From Leptodontidium sp. MPI-SDFR-AT-0119 (taxonomy: Eukaryota; Ascomycota; Leotiomycetes; Helotiales; Leptodontidiaceae): a DNA stretch of 64,000 nucleotides. Positions 44,663-56,448 of this stretch are shown piece by piece. Each line of letters starts with the position of its first letter. Positions within the stretch are counted from its first letter, which is position 1. The notes beneath the pieces were generated by a model. The model had not been told where the DNA came from, did not search any database, and saw only the letters and a list, made by a program, of their open reading frames with translations. The stretch covers positions 306,656 through 370,655 of the forward strand of contig JAHLEZ010000042.1 in NCBI GenBank assembly GCA_020726505.1, given 5' to 3'. The translations under genes were made by a program, and so were the position numbers.

Positions 44663-45173
44663 TAAACACCGGAGCATGCGCTCTTCCCGGGTACGGATAC
44701 ATAAACTAGCCGAGATCAGATACGCACAAGTACACTCGTGCGTCATCTAGAGCCTTGAAGCCGTGGCTGTGAATGTTGTGAAGAAGCTATGCTGGGGAAA
44801 CAACCAAGGTGGGATTGGATGGGAGGAGTCGTCCGGTAGAACGCGAAGCCGTACGCGTGATCACCACCATACACCTATCTTCTACTTCCGGGTAGAATTA
44901 ATGGGGCAGCTGGCTTGCTTGGTTCTGGAAGTCATGGCATGGTTTATTTGCCGTGGCAGGCGACTTACCGTTCTAACCCAAAAGGCTTTAGCCTGGAATT
45001 AGAGCCATGTCTGCATCGGGTCTTCACAAGCAAGAAGTGCCTCTCCCGTCGTCACATGACCATTGTTTTATCCTTGCCTCTCGACTATGTGCAACTCCTC
45101 TTCCCAGCCATGCACCACTAATTGATTCCAATCCAACACCAGGCTACCCCACCGCCGCCATACGTCAAGTGAT

Positions 45174-47342
45174 ATGGAGTCTTCCAAGACGTCCTTCCTC
45201 GCCACCGACTGTTGTGCGTTCTGCCACGAACAATTCCCGCTGCACTGTGTGCCCGGCCCCGACGCCTGGCAATCTACGGTTCGCGCTGGTATACTCTGGA
45301 GCCTTCGAGTTACTTATGCTGCTAACAAATCTTGCAGTACTGTATCTGAACGTCGAGGGTGAAGGTAGCATCGAGCTTACCAAACCTACCTACCTCCCAA
45401 CTAATAAAAGCGATGTCAACGTTGCTTTGACCGGCCGTCCACGAACTGAAACAGTTACGATTTTTCGCGAACCACGAGTCAACCAGAAATGCCGAAGTGA
45501 TCAACTGGCCTTCTGCTTCCACAGCTGGTGCTATTCGGTCCTGACATGGGAATTGAAAGGTTGTTCTGTCTCAGTCATCCACAGACTCGCTCGAGCCCTT
45601 GCACCGGACCCTTCGATATGGGAGGATATTCAAGAGAGGCGTCACAATCTTGACTCAGCGAGTAGACTGAGGATGGTAGCTTGTCATGAGGAGCAACCGA
45701 TCTTTTTGTCGAGGTTACCCGCGGAGCTTAGAATCTATATCTGGGGTTACACCGGGTTGATGACACCATACAGTGCCTTTCTCCTCGTGAGAGGCGAGAC
45801 GTCTCGTCTCGTTGGTCATCTGCGTTCCCCTCCGAGTCGCGGAATAATACTACATCAAAGACCTTACTTGTCTGCCAATATGGTCTCGGTTTTCGGTACG
45901 GAATATATCCAAGACTTGATTGTAGACGGAGACTCGGAGGGAAATCGTTGGTCTATCCGGGATGCGACTGGATTGAAATATATCACAAGTCTTGGAGGTC
46001 TTTGTGCGATTCAGTTTCTCGGTATCGATTGGGAAAGTGATTGGATTGGAAAGATTCCCAGTGTGGACTGTGTCTGGCATGGGATTATACGAGGAGCAGT
46101 CTCGACCGTTCGGTATGGCTACAGCGTAAGTTTGTATAACATCTTTGACATGATGCCGACTAACCTCGGAAGGATCTAAACTACACAGCTATATCACTCG
46201 CTGAACCTTGCTCCAAAAAGCAGGTAGTGTGGGATCAACCCAATTTCCCATGTACTCTCCTCGATCCAGATGCCGCATTATTTGATTTTGATCGAGATAT
46301 TATCCGTTCCGTCCCCATTAGTGCCGAGCGACGGTTTTTCAGATACCTATCTTTGTATTTCAAGAACGAGTATACAAGGGGACTCTCTGTGTATATCTCT
46401 GGACGTGGCATAGTTGGCTTAGAAGTTCATTTCACTTGCGTTTCACGGTTATCAGGACATCGCAGTGGTTGTGCGCTACACTTTTCCCTTTTTCCGGATG
46501 AACGCATAGCTTATGTATGGCTTCGCGTTGTCAATTCCCCGAGTTCCGCATTTGCCGCGCCTGCATTAGTGGTCAGTTCCTATTAGCTGTTGCATTTGCT
46601 CTTACTGATACGTTGTGCTAGATTGAAACGACACGTGGAAGACTTCACACCTTTGGATCGTACATCCTACCATCTATGGTGATTGGTAATGGCTACAAAT
46701 GGATTCTTCTTCGGCACGAAGGATATATTGCAGGATTGTATTACGAAAATGTAAAATCCGGCATGACAATTATGAGACTCGGGGTCATTGGTGATGGCAC
46801 TGCCCCAGGAGCTGCACCTCTCCAACCTCAATATCACAATTGTGGTTTTCCTTCTCCTCCGATTGGGACCCCGAATGCCGGGCTCTTCTTATCATTCGCT
46901 GTTCTGGATGGCTTAGAAAGAGTCGACATGTGTCGTGTCAAAAATCGCTGCACTGGGTTAATGATACATTACATCGGCGGTGGCACCAGCGTCCTTGGCC
47001 AGTGGCATACCTCTTGTGCCTCGCAAAGCTCCTGCATATATGACGGTAATGGGCCAGCTATTACTCATATCTATTTCGAGATGTCAAGGTGCAGAGACCG
47101 TCAGATTGTCACCGCAGTTAACTTCGCACCATCCACGGCCGAGACGACTTCAGATTCCGAGTACCGAGTCTTTAGTATCGGAGAGGTAAGGCAGAAGATA
47201 AATTTCGATACGCAACATTTACTAATACACTCTTGCGCAGCATATCGCCTGGTGGTTCTCAGAACGCTACGACGAAATCTTACGCTGGACGGGAGAACTC
47301 CAAGACATCCCAGGGGAGAGTACGATGAAACAAAGCGTGTAA
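45174..47342 (+). CDS. Fungal protein with F-box-like LPAELR motif, 655 aa
   Basis: Five exons (45174-45288, 45338-46125, 46173-46571, 46622-47185, 47241-47342) joined by 47-55 bp introns with GT..AG ends and CTAAC branch sites give 655 residues without a stop. Near the N-terminus is CCAFCHEQFPLHC, a possible zinc-binding cluster. At about residue 180 LSRLPAELRIYIWGYTGLMT resembles the F-box-like start of many fungal proteins (LPxELRxxIW). The long C-terminal part has regular beta-type segments ending in HIAWWFSERYDEIL. The family is common but unnamed in ascomycetes. Substrate recognition for ubiquitin ligases would be a guess. Intact. Confidence 0.85.
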
Positions 47343-47413
47343 TTTGCGGGCAGCTTGCGAGGGTCTCGAGAGAAAGATAAGGAAAATTACAACATGCTCA
47401 TCCTCCTGCTTGA

Positions 47414-48622
47414 TTATCGGAAAATATCATCAAAGCAGATATACTTGTGATGTTTCCAAGCAACCCGTCCATTGTAAGTCGTTCTCCTCCAATCATCCCG
47501 TGTGGTTGATCTCGACCTTCCTTTCTTGTCCTTGAAAATGAACTCATCCTTCGATAACTTATGAGCTGTTTTGGTAACTTTGACGACACGGTAGTCGGTT
47601 TCTGCAGTTGACGTTGCAGTTTGTTGAATATCTACCTCCTCCTCCATCTGATCGTCCTCATTGTCTTCTTCGCTGTCACCAACTTCCTCGCGCATCGGCT
47701 GGTTATTCCCACCAGTCACAACACTCTCTCCAGGCTGGGACGCCGGAAGGAACGTTGATGTCGTATAGAGGCTGGCTTGGTAGTCAGATGTTCGATAACC
47801 TGTTGTGGAAGGAGTTTGATAGGCTGGCGTGGAAGCTTGATAGCCTGGTGCGGGAACTTGATAGCTGGATGTGGGAGCTTGATAGCTTGATGCGGGAGCT
47901 TGATAGCTTGATGTGGAAGCTTGGTAGCGCGGTGCAATAGTGCTAGCTGTACCATAGGTATGGCTACTTTGGCCGGCATGTGGTGTAGGTGGCAGTCGTT
48001 TCATTTGCCCAAACCAATACTCAATCTCCTGCCCAGCTTTGTCATCTCCAACGTCTTTATATTGACTCCATTCCCCACCACTGTTGGGACCCCAAAACGG
48101 TACCATTTCAGTCTGATCACGCCAACATGTCCAGAGCCTGACGTGGGCGCCAGCCATTGTGGCAGCATACACGAACTCCATGTCTTCTTCACTCTCGAGG
48201 CACAACATACAGTACTCGGTTGCCTGCTTCTCTAGTGCCTTCAAACTGAACGGTTGACTAGTTCTGGTCCGCTTGCATTCGACAAAGCAAAGGATTCTGA
48301 TTTTCTGGGTTCCTTGCTCGAGATACCTAATGACAATATCGCACCTTCTGTCGGACTGGCTTGCAGGGGGTTGCTGAGAGTTCACCATGAAGTTTTCGCG
48401 GGTGGTGAAGATATTGCTGTAGAGGATAACTTCCATAAGAGCAGACGTTTCGTACTCTCTGGGGTCTGCTATTCCAGTGTAGACGTTCGCAATATGAGCC
48501 CTGTGATACAAGGCTTCCTCAACAGGATTTTTGATGAGTCCATGAGGTTGAAAAGCCAAAGACGACATCATAGGCAGAATTTTTGATGAGCTGAAAAAAG
48601 AAGACTGTAGTTTGTGGCCCAA
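47414..48622 (-). CDS. PD-(D/E)XK nuclease-like protein with Tyr-Gln repeat region, 402 aa
   Basis: Single open frame. The core RRCDIVIRYLEQG then RILCFVECKR gives Asp95 and Glu115-x-Lys117, the arrangement of the PD-(D/E)XK fold, followed by a helix with a conserved-looking Gln (EKQATEYC). This fold includes restriction-type and Holliday-junction nucleases as well as inactive relatives. Residues about 235-290 are a repeat of YQAPxSS-type units, then an acidic stretch (DSEEDNEDDQMEEEVD) and a basic C-terminus. The start could be the first ATG or one of two ATGs at residues 18-19. Convergent with the 655-aa gene (72 bp between stops). The nuclease call rests on motif spacing only. Confidence 0.6.
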   Translation of the reverse strand: MGHKLQSSFFSSSKILPMMSSLAFQPHGLIKNPVEEALYHRAHIANVYTGIADPREYETSALMEVILYSNIFTTRENFMVNSQQPPASQSDRRCDIVIRYLEQGTQKIRILCFVECKRTRTSQPFSLKALEKQATEYCMLCLESEEDMEFVYAATMAGAHVRLWTCWRDQTEMVPFWGPNSGGEWSQYKDVGDDKAGQEIEYWFGQMKRLPPTPHAGQSSHTYGTASTIAPRYQASTSSYQAPASSYQAPTSSYQVPAPGYQASTPAYQTPSTTGYRTSDYQASLYTTSTFLPASQPGESVVTGGNNQPMREEVGDSEEDNEDDQMEEEVDIQQTATSTAETDYRVVKVTKTAHKLSKDEFIFKDKKGRSRSTTRDDWRRTTYNGRVAWKHHKYICFDDIFR

Positions 48623-49863
48623 GAAGATCCTTCTTGCATGTCACCCAGGCTGATTTTGATAAAAGTGCAGGCGATGGAGCCTTCATTTAAATAATTGGTG
48701 CATACATATTGCGCGGCGATACGCCAGTCGGAACGCCCTCTGGCCTCAGATGCTGGCAAACCTTGGTTGACACAATGCAGCCTTGACCGCAAGCTTGGCC
48801 AATGAGGGTTTGGGGCGCCTTGGAGGTATTGATAGGGTTAGGATGAGCCGATCGCAACCTTGTCCAAGTTATCGGTTTCAATAGTGAGTCATGGTGTCGG
48901 ACGCTTAACTGAGCGCTGCAACTGATCTGTGAGGCAGATGTCACTGTTGTACACTCCAATGTCCATTTGTCCTACAAAACGTGTACCCCGCTTTTGTAGT
49001 AACGAATAATGTATGTTTCTTTATTTTCAGAGGCTAGCGACTAGGTCAATAATTTAGCTTCCAGAAGATGATAAACGTGGCTCTCCAATTAGCCATCACC
49101 ATGGGGCCAAGAAAGTTCAAATATTATAGTCGTTTCCATTATACACACTTGCTGGCGACCAACCGCCGTATCCAGCGGCCCAACTTGAGCTCACTTGCGG
49201 CAAGCAACTCGAGTTATTGGGCCGTGATCTCTAGGCATGCCACCGACCAGCGTCCAAGAGTCTCGATCCGTGCAAGGGTTCCTTATCTTTACCCCACCTG
49301 TTCGCCGAATTCACACACCAGTGCCCGCGTCTTCTCGTGGAAATTTAGGAACAGCTGCCTGTGCTCCCCGCTCTAGTGTGAAGCGGGCCGATAGGCCTTA
49401 GCGTGATATCCGACGCCATATTGTGTTATGCATTGAAGGGAGTCTCTACTGTTAATGACTATGCATGGAATGACTCACCAATGATTTGTTGTTGAGAAGC
49501 GTAACGAACTAAAAGCACACAGTACACATAATTAGTTCAATTCATCAGCAAATAATGCCAGCATCGGTAGGGCAAGTCGCCTGTTCGTCCGCTGACACGG
49601 GACGGCTTGGAACGTATCGAGTAGCATCATTACATGGGAACGTCGTATAGGCACAAATAGATTGCTTGATCAATCTTCCCGCAAAAGAAGGATGAGTTAT
49701 ACAGATTTCCCCAAAACTTTACTGCAAACAAATGCTCCAGTCCTCTCCTCGCCTAAGCATTACCTTCTTTCCCAAACGGCCGATCACTTGAAAGCATTCC
49801 CATCTTCAAACAGCGTCTTGTGACTGGTGTAGTTCTACGGGCCGAGCCCTTTTCTTTGGCTTT
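48623..49863. other. Intergenic
   Basis: No supported gene. A TTTAGCTTCCAGAAGATG sequence at about 49055 resembles the repeat units at 54941-55190. A 102-residue frame at 49068 has no motif. Confidence 0.4.
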
Positions 49864-51594
49864 TTAAATGCCTTCCCGTCGATCCTCTGAGACAGGGAAG
49901 TATCGGGGGGTAACGTCTCGCGAACCAGCACGGCTTGATTGACTGTCAGCTCCCTCCAGAGACGCGGCATTATGACTTGATTGGTCAGAGAGATGTTGGC
50001 TTTCCAATCCTTGGGAAAGTCCAGACTCCCCTGGCTCGGATTGCTGTGAGACCTCAAAATCCAGATCAGGCGGCAACTCATCGATAACTGAGCAGATTCT
50101 TTCCAAGTGAGTCGGCATCCATATATCGTAGACATTCTTAACGAACTTATTCGCCGTCCATTTCTCTTTGCCATCCAACGCCGTGAAGCTGAACTCATGG
50201 ATCGGGTGGCGATAGAAGGTGGTCCTTTCCCCGTCGATTACAGGATAATGGCCGTAGATTCTCACCGTCCGGTGATCGTGCGAGACCGAGAAGGCGAGGA
50301 TTTCCCGGTGAAGCTCCTCTTGACGCTCCACAAGTCTAAAGAGCTCAACCACTCCCCTCACCGCCAGAGTCATACTATGAGCATTCTGTCGGTCTGCAAT
50401 ATCAAGTGCCGCAGCACCGCACTTAACCTCGCAGGTCAGGAACGGGAAGTACATCTGCCAGGTGGCCATGAAGTAGGACGTAAAAGTATCTGTAATCTCG
50501 CCAACGAAAGGCTTCAGCTTTTCGAGTTGATCGTTCGTGAATGCTGATCGTCCGAATCCCACAGAATAATCAGGTTGTGGGCGAGGACCATAGAAAGGTA
50601 TGGCACTATTCCAGCCTTCATTGACACCTTCAATCAAAGGATCGAGATGCGTGGCACCATATGTGGCTAGGGTTTCCGCGGAAGGCACGATCAATCGAGT
50701 GATATCTTGAACTACCCTTGCCTCGTTCCTATCTTGTATCTTTCGGCAAGTTTTTTCGAAAACGTCATCGCGAAATAAAGAGTCTGCAGGAAGCGTCTGC
50801 TCTTTCTCCAGTAAAATCCGGCAGAGACTCTTGGTTGCATCCATGATGCCTAAGTCGGACTTGTCCATAAAGCTACCCTTGGTCGCAAGAACGGTTGTGT
50901 AGCTCGGACGCGTATAAGGGGTGCTTTTGGCTTCCCTCGGCTTCTGATCGCTAGCTGTCGCAGAGCTGGGCGCGGCAGAGCCAGCTTCTGATTGTTTCTC
51001 ACGAAGAGAAGAAGAAGATTTCTTCCTCGCAAGCAGAGGATTCATGTTGCTTTCCGGTTCAAAGTATTCCTTAGGCCAACGAAATTCCTTCCTCCAATAT
51101 TCGAGTGGGTTGATCTCTTTCCCGCTGAGACCGGCCGCTGTATTCTCGCCGATTGTGTGCTCGATAGGAGATCGTGGAGGGGACGCTCGCGGGCGCTTCT
51201 GAGAGGGAGTGGCAATAGAGAGGGTGGTTGCGTCGTCGTGCGATTGTTTTCGCTTTCTTTTTCGATCCTCAACTTGTGGAAACTTGTCTCGAGTTAGCTT
51301 CATAGTATAGCAGGAGGAGAGTGACATACCTTTTTTCCGGGAGTGTTGCTAGTTGGGGAGGGAAGCAGGTGCTTTGGTTCGATATTCCTATCTCTGGATA
51401 CAGTTCGCTCTAGGCGTGCGCTCTTACGACAAGATAGCTGTGATCTTTCCTTCTTGATACCTTGAGGCCGCTTCCCTATTAATGATCAGTCAAAGGATGC
51501 AGAAGCGGGTATGAATTGGCCTACCTTGGTCTCTTCGCAGTGAGGGTTGCCGCCCAGTCTTTCGGGTGTTTGGTTTTGCTTGATAAGGGGCCAT
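49864..51594 (-). CDS. DUF7924-type protein (PD-(D/E)XK-like), 544 aa
   Basis: Three exons (51594-51525, 51475-51330, 51282-49864) with 49- and 47-bp introns give 544 residues; phases match. The start MAPYQAKPN and the basic, Ser/Pro-rich first 170 residues (RKRKRKQSH, KRPRASPP) suggest nuclear location. The domain at about 285-475 carries FYGPRPQPDYSVGFGR, MYFPFLTCEVKCGAAA and IYGHYPVIDG, which I know as the DUF7924 pattern of ascomycetes. Asp310 and Glu357-x-Lys359 fit a PD-(D/E)XK core. The Ser/Gln-rich C-terminus is probably disordered. DUF7924 genes are often multicopy; function is unknown. It lies upstream of the other PD-(D/E)XK-like gene on the same strand. Confidence 0.85.
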
Positions 51595-52880
51595 ATCGAC
51601 TGGAAAGAGGAGGGGTAAGAAATGAATTTATGTTGCCGCCGCTTGGTTTGAAATGGTCGAATGGAAGGAAGGATGAGATGTAGGACATGAGAGGGTGACG
51701 GAGATGAGTGCGCTAAAATATCGCAGCGGCAACCATTCCTATTTTTGTCATTTCGTGGACAGAGTGTCCCTCCCCCAGACCACTCACATGTAAGGCTGGC
51801 CCATCAGAAACGGGCAGAAGTGAGAAGGATCGGGTCAGTATCAGTGCTGGGAATGCCGACTTGGGGATGAAGAACAAGGATCGCAAGTCAAGCCTTCAGC
51901 TTTGGGACGTCATTTGGCGCCATATCAAATAAAGATTAGTCCCAAATCCGAAACTGTCTTATGTCAGCTGATATTGCTCCTGGAGCAGCCTGATTTACGG
52001 CCTGATTTTCAAGGCTCCAGACGGTTTTTGATTTGGTCCCCTCCTATCAACAAAAATGTGTCGTTGATGGGGACAAATCGGTGAGGGGTTAACACATTCT
52101 CTAATGAATATCAGATGTCAATTTTGCCCCGCAACATCTTAAATTTCCTTCATTTGTTTCGATTCGAGATTCATGACCCCCTTTTGCCCTTGATCTAAAC
52201 AACGTATATCTGCTGAGGCGGTTGTAGGATTTAACAAGTGCAAGATTCCCAAAGAGTTAAACCTTGGTCCGAAGCTTGGCACGTTGCAGCCTGAAAGGCA
52301 TTGGAGCCTAAGTGCACGGGGTGTGTTTTCGGTCAGTATCACATCACATGGCATCGAACCCCACCACTTGCAAAGTCCCGCAAACCACAATTTCTTCCCT
52401 CAACCTCTCGAACTGCAAGCAAGAGATCAGACGCCATCCAAGGTTGTTTCTTTCCACAACGATGACTCAGTTGTTCTGCCCGCCCAGCTCTGCCCGGCTC
52501 CAGCAGTAGACTTCATCCCACCCTACACCAAGAGGCAGCCGTCTCGCCCTCTTTCCGCCGAAACATCAGCATTCCCTCCCGCAAAACATTTCATCAGATT
52601 CATTTCTCCCTTGTGCAGCGCACCGTTACCCTACCTCATTGCACAAGTCGCATATAGCATATTCTATCAGAGGCGCAGGGAGTGCTTCTAATTCCGAAGA
52701 CTCGACTCTACCTTCTGCCTTTGCGCAAACAGGCAACCTCATTCTACCATCTCCCAAAGGGCACAACCACATCCTCCGCAACCAAAGTAAATATTAGGAC
52801 CACCCTCCATACAGTCTACTCAGCTACTTACTGTGTATAGGCGATAGTCACGTTCCTCCCCTCTCGCATTCTTCCTCACC
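51595..52880. other. Intergenic, divergent promoter region
   Basis: Upstream of the DUF7924 gene and of a small plus-strand frame. CT-rich tracts (52530-52900) look like a fungal promoter or 5' UTR. A 135-residue frame at 52284-52691 is proline/serine-rich and not called. Confidence 0.4.
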
Positions 52881-53255
52881 TTGCGACGAGCCTCTATCAG
52901 GCAAGCCGACAGGCTCTTCGGCACACTCTGTGTTGATCATGGCGGTCAGGCACTTCATCTTCTATCTCACTCCTTTCATGTATTTATAGCTGACATGTGT
53001 GTATCCACGAAGACAGGCGATGAAGCTCTCGCTGGACAAGACGAAACGATCCGGATTTTCGGTTTTCCCCCAGATAACACCAATGAGAGGACGATACAGT
53101 TCAAAGGCTATTATCTTTCGATCTACAACGAGCAAACGGAAGACTACAAAACCCATATAATGAACAAACCCTCTACAACCACTTTCGAGAGTTATACGGT
53201 GCCTGCCGGTTACTCTGTTTACGTCAGAGCCGCTACCGTTAAATTCGAAGTTTAG
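52881..53255 (+). CDS. Small hypothetical protein, 124 aa (or 86 aa)
   Basis: No recognised family. The better-looking part begins at an internal ATG at 52995 (MCVSTKTGDEALAG) and continues with alternating hydrophobic and polar residues (TIQFKGYYLSIYNEQTED, YTVPAGYSVYVRAATVKFEV) suggestive of a small beta-sandwich. No signal peptide in the short form. Its stop overlaps the end of a minus-strand frame. Confidence 0.4.
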   Translation: MRRASIRQADRLFGTLCVDHGGQALHLLSHSFHVFIADMCVSTKTGDEALAGQDETIRIFGFPPDNTNERTIQFKGYYLSIYNEQTEDYKTHIMNKPSTTTFESYTVPAGYSVYVRAATVKFEV

Positions 53256-53587
53256 GAGAACATTTCAACATCTCCACCGAAGAAATCGGTTAAACGGTTT
53301 CCGTCCTTGTTACCACACCAGATAGTAAAGGAGACATCCTGTGTCTGGTCTTTCGGGAATAAACTTGGCCAGCATCCTGTCGTCTCCAACCCCTGTCTTC
53401 TTTCCCATTTCCACAGCCGGCTATTCTCGATAGCCGTTCTAAACGGCTCAGGCATTTTCGATATGTTGCTAGCGGGTGCATTTGTGTACATATCCTTCAT
53501 TTCTGTTGGTAATTTATTAGCAGCTCCATGTATATATGCAACGCTTCTCCGCACCGCGGTTTTCCTTGGATGGTGGTAATGAATCAT
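53252..53587 (-). CDS. Small hypothetical protein, 111 aa
   Basis: Open frame from MIHYHHPRKTAVRR to FFGGDVEMFS, ending inside the previous gene's stop. The middle (EPFRTAIENSRLWKWERRQG, TGCWPSLFPKDQTQD, FTIWCGNKDGNRLTDFF) looks coding and polar, while the opposite strand is hydrophobic. No family recognised. It may be convergent with the previous gene or spurious. Confidence 0.3.
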   Translation of the reverse strand: MIHYHHPRKTAVRRSVAYIHGAANKLPTEMKDMYTNAPASNISKMPEPFRTAIENSRLWKWERRQGLETTGCWPSLFPKDQTQDVSFTIWCGNKDGNRLTDFFGGDVEMFS

Positions 53588-54029
53588 CTGCTACCGGGTT
53601 CTCTTGCTCATATTGTCGAGAGGGATAATGTACACTCTTGCAATGAATCGGCCGGTGCCGTTGTCCGTCAACGAAGGTATACCCACTATCAGTGGTTAAG
53701 TCTTGCCTGGAACCCCAGCCATGTGTTTGATCTGTCTTTCAATTAGCCTTGTCCATGAAAGGAGTAGTATCATATACCACGATTAAAGGATGGTGCAATA
53801 AGTGCCATTTGTTGTAGACTTGGCAATTGAGCTATTTAGAGGTCAGTGTTGCAAACAGTTATAAGGTAGTTGTCATACGCATCCCAGAGTTATATTGGCC
53901 AGATGGAGGAGTCTGACTAGCCAATTCGCCAATCTGCACTGGTGGCAGTGGCACAATCTCCCGTGCAGGTCCGTCAATCTCGCCCAATCTTCGACGACGT
54001 CGGCCATGACGCTGGGAGATTTTTGCTGC

Positions 54030-54890
54030 TCACTGGTCAGTCAAAACCTTCAGAAAGAACGTGAAGTTGGCTATACCGCGAAGATTTCTAAACTCGACAC
54101 TCATCGGCCTTTCTGCTTCCAGTTCGTCCATAATGTCGACTATCTCCTCCGGCCAATCCTGCTCCTTCTCTTCTTTCAGTAGCTTAATGAGGCCGTCAAA
54201 AACGTCCGTGCTTGATTCTGTCCAGACCTTGGTAGAGTAAGTCGTTGAGAGGGCGATTGTCAAGGGCTCGAATCAGGTGACTTTCATACTTTTATGAAGC
54301 TATTCACAACTTTGTATCAGCCGCACGAGCTAACTCGTAAACGAACATAAAAGACAGATTTCCTTAAGAATATCTTCTCTCCTTGTAATCAATCAATTCA
54401 ACCAAGTCGCAATTGTCCACGTACTTGCACTCGTTCCGTGACAGCGATTACAGCGTCAGGGTTGCTTTCACAGAGACCGCGGATGGTGTTAACCCTGATG
54501 AGGTTCGTAGCCATCACTGCCTTGGCGCTGTTGCTTTTGTGTTCTGTCTCTCTTGGTGGTCCGAATATCAACCTAAAGTTCGCTTTCATGGTCCGTGGCG
54601 AATCCAAATCGGAGGTAGCTAGTATCTTTCGCTTGGTTGAGTCTGATTGGGTTTTGAGCCTGCGAACCTTATCTTGGACGTGTTCCTGACTTGCTGCTGC
54701 AGCGTTCTGGGCCTCTAGTCAGATCCTAGTCACAGCATCGATCAATTTTGAAGTCCATATGGCAATCTCATTGGCTTGGCTTGTCGCGAGATCCGCAGAC
54801 TTTGCAAAATGCACCGACATCGCGCCAAACTTTTTAGCTTGTACCGTCAGTGCTGAGATGGCCTGAGTGCAAAGTGTTAGCTTGGTTGCC
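54030..54890 (-). pseudogene. Unknown gene, probably interrupted
   Basis: From ATG 54890 the strand reads MATKLTLCTQAISALTVQAK and ADLATSQANEIAIWTSKL, then a TGA. It reopens in the same frame (AAAASQEHVQDKVRRLKTQ) through RPRETEHKSNSAKAVMATNL-like sequence and GLCESNPDAVIAVTERVQV to 54398. A further piece with a helical look (DVFDGLIKLLKEEKEQDWPE) lies at 54263-54030 behind a possible intron. The helical composition resembles a coiled-coil protein; no family is recognised. Confidence 0.35.
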
Positions 54891-54940
54891 ATCTTTGCAG
54901 AAGATAGTTGCTGAGGTTGTTTTTTGCGGATTTGCAGGTT

Positions 54941-55190
54941 TCCAGAAGTTGGCCGACCAGTCTGTAATTTAGTTTCCAGAAGACTGCGAGGGAATTTTCG
55001 TCGAGGAGCGGGCAGTGGCGGTGTTTGAACAATTACTTTCCAGAAAACTTGCGAGGGGGCTTTGCCTTATTATCGAGGAGCGGGAGGTTGGTGGTTTTTA
55101 ATAATTAGTTTCCAGAAACTTGCAAGGATTTTGGATCTCGTGGAGTGGGTGAGAGGTTATTTAAATAATTAGTTTCCAGAAACCCCGCTC
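54941..55190. repeat. Imperfect tandem repeat of a TTTCCAGAA unit
   Basis: TTTCCAGAA occurs at about 54941, 54973, 55037, 55109 and 55173. The later copies stand in a longer unit of 60-75 bp with AATTAGTTTCCAGAAACTTG and GAGGAGCGGG. No coding sense. A related AGCTTCCAGAAG lies at about 49055. Confidence 0.75.
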
Positions 55191-55630
55191 CACATTCGCT
55201 TGAGCCAAGCTGTGATCCGTCCCGTCTCCTTGACGCCACCAACTCTGGAGGCGAATCAAATCTGCACTCGTTCGTCTGTTCTGGAAACTAGAAATAGGCT
55301 TGCTTCAGCTACCAACATCAACGACATCCTCGAACCCTGAACTGACCAACCACGTTTATCTTCCCATTAATTTGTACGTCAGCCCCAAATACCTTTTAGT
55401 TTTCAATTCTGCACCCGCATGTAAGGCGCTTACTATTCATAGTGAGCTTTCCCCTAGCTGCCTCAGATGAATTTAAAATATCGTCTCCCCGCTTTGTCCG
55501 CATAATAAACCGATCCACGTTCGCTTACGCCAGGCTGTGATCCGTTCCGTCTCTGGAAGCCACCAACTCTTGAAGCGTATCAAATCTGTTCGTTTGTTGG
55601 TTCTGGAACCGAATAAAAGCCTGGCTGCTG
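55187..55630. repeat. Two direct repeats of about 115 bp, 325 bp apart
   Basis: 55187-55303 and 55511-55630 share TTCGCTT, GCTGTGATCCGT, CCACCAACTCT, CAAATCTG and TCTGGAA in the same order. They lie in a gene-free stretch (54891-56448) where no supported gene was found; a 125-residue frame starting inside the second copy (55537-55914) is not called. Confidence 0.7.
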
Positions 55631-56448
55631 GTATCAAGGAACATCCTTGGACCTTGACATTCTTTTCAAATTCTTGCACTCGAGTCAATACCCATACCCC
55701 GTGTTGCTTGCATGATAAACCGATCCAGCCATCCATGATCATTCACAGGCAAGTTGCCACGTCCCTGAACCTTGTGCCTCAACTGCCCCGGGAAGATACA
55801 ACCCCCGATGTCATTTTCCAGTATTGCCTTAATCCAATGGGGATCTTAGGAATCGAAGAGTATCATACGAAGACGTTCCTTTTTTTCGAGAACTGCACCA
55901 TTGATGCCCCATAAACTCTTCCAATATGCACGGTCCGAACGCTGTCAATGCTCCAGACCAATGTCTTGCTTCCCCCACGCCGCCTCATCATGTGTCGGCG
56001 AAGCCAGCTTGACCATTCAAAGAAGCCAACACTTTCCACACCGGCATGAAGCCTAGGTGACTATTCAAGACTAATCCATTTTGGGAGACCAACACCGTCG
56101 ACATAACGCCGGTTTCTTCTTCCTAGTTGCAGCAAGATGCAGGGCAAATCGCACGGTCAAGGAACATATTGAAGTAGATGAAGCTGTACACAAGGCCCCA
56201 GTCTTGACCACTTGACTTTGATTGATAGGACCCAAGTGAATATTTTCGATCAGATGAGACGGCTGAATGAGAAGCCGATGAGTAATTCGTTGCAGGAAAG
56301 ATATATACGAACTTTTAGTGTAAAAATGTATATAAGGGTACAGGTTTGACAGTTCGCTTCCTCATCTCTCCCAGTTCTTCAGGCATCTTCTCAAACATCA
56401 CACTTCTACATATATATTAGAGCTATCTACCAACCCTCCACATAGACA

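Noticed and set aside
48687..49376. Frames of 90 and 102 residues in the intergenic region
   Set aside because: No motif, no splice support and low-complexity composition.
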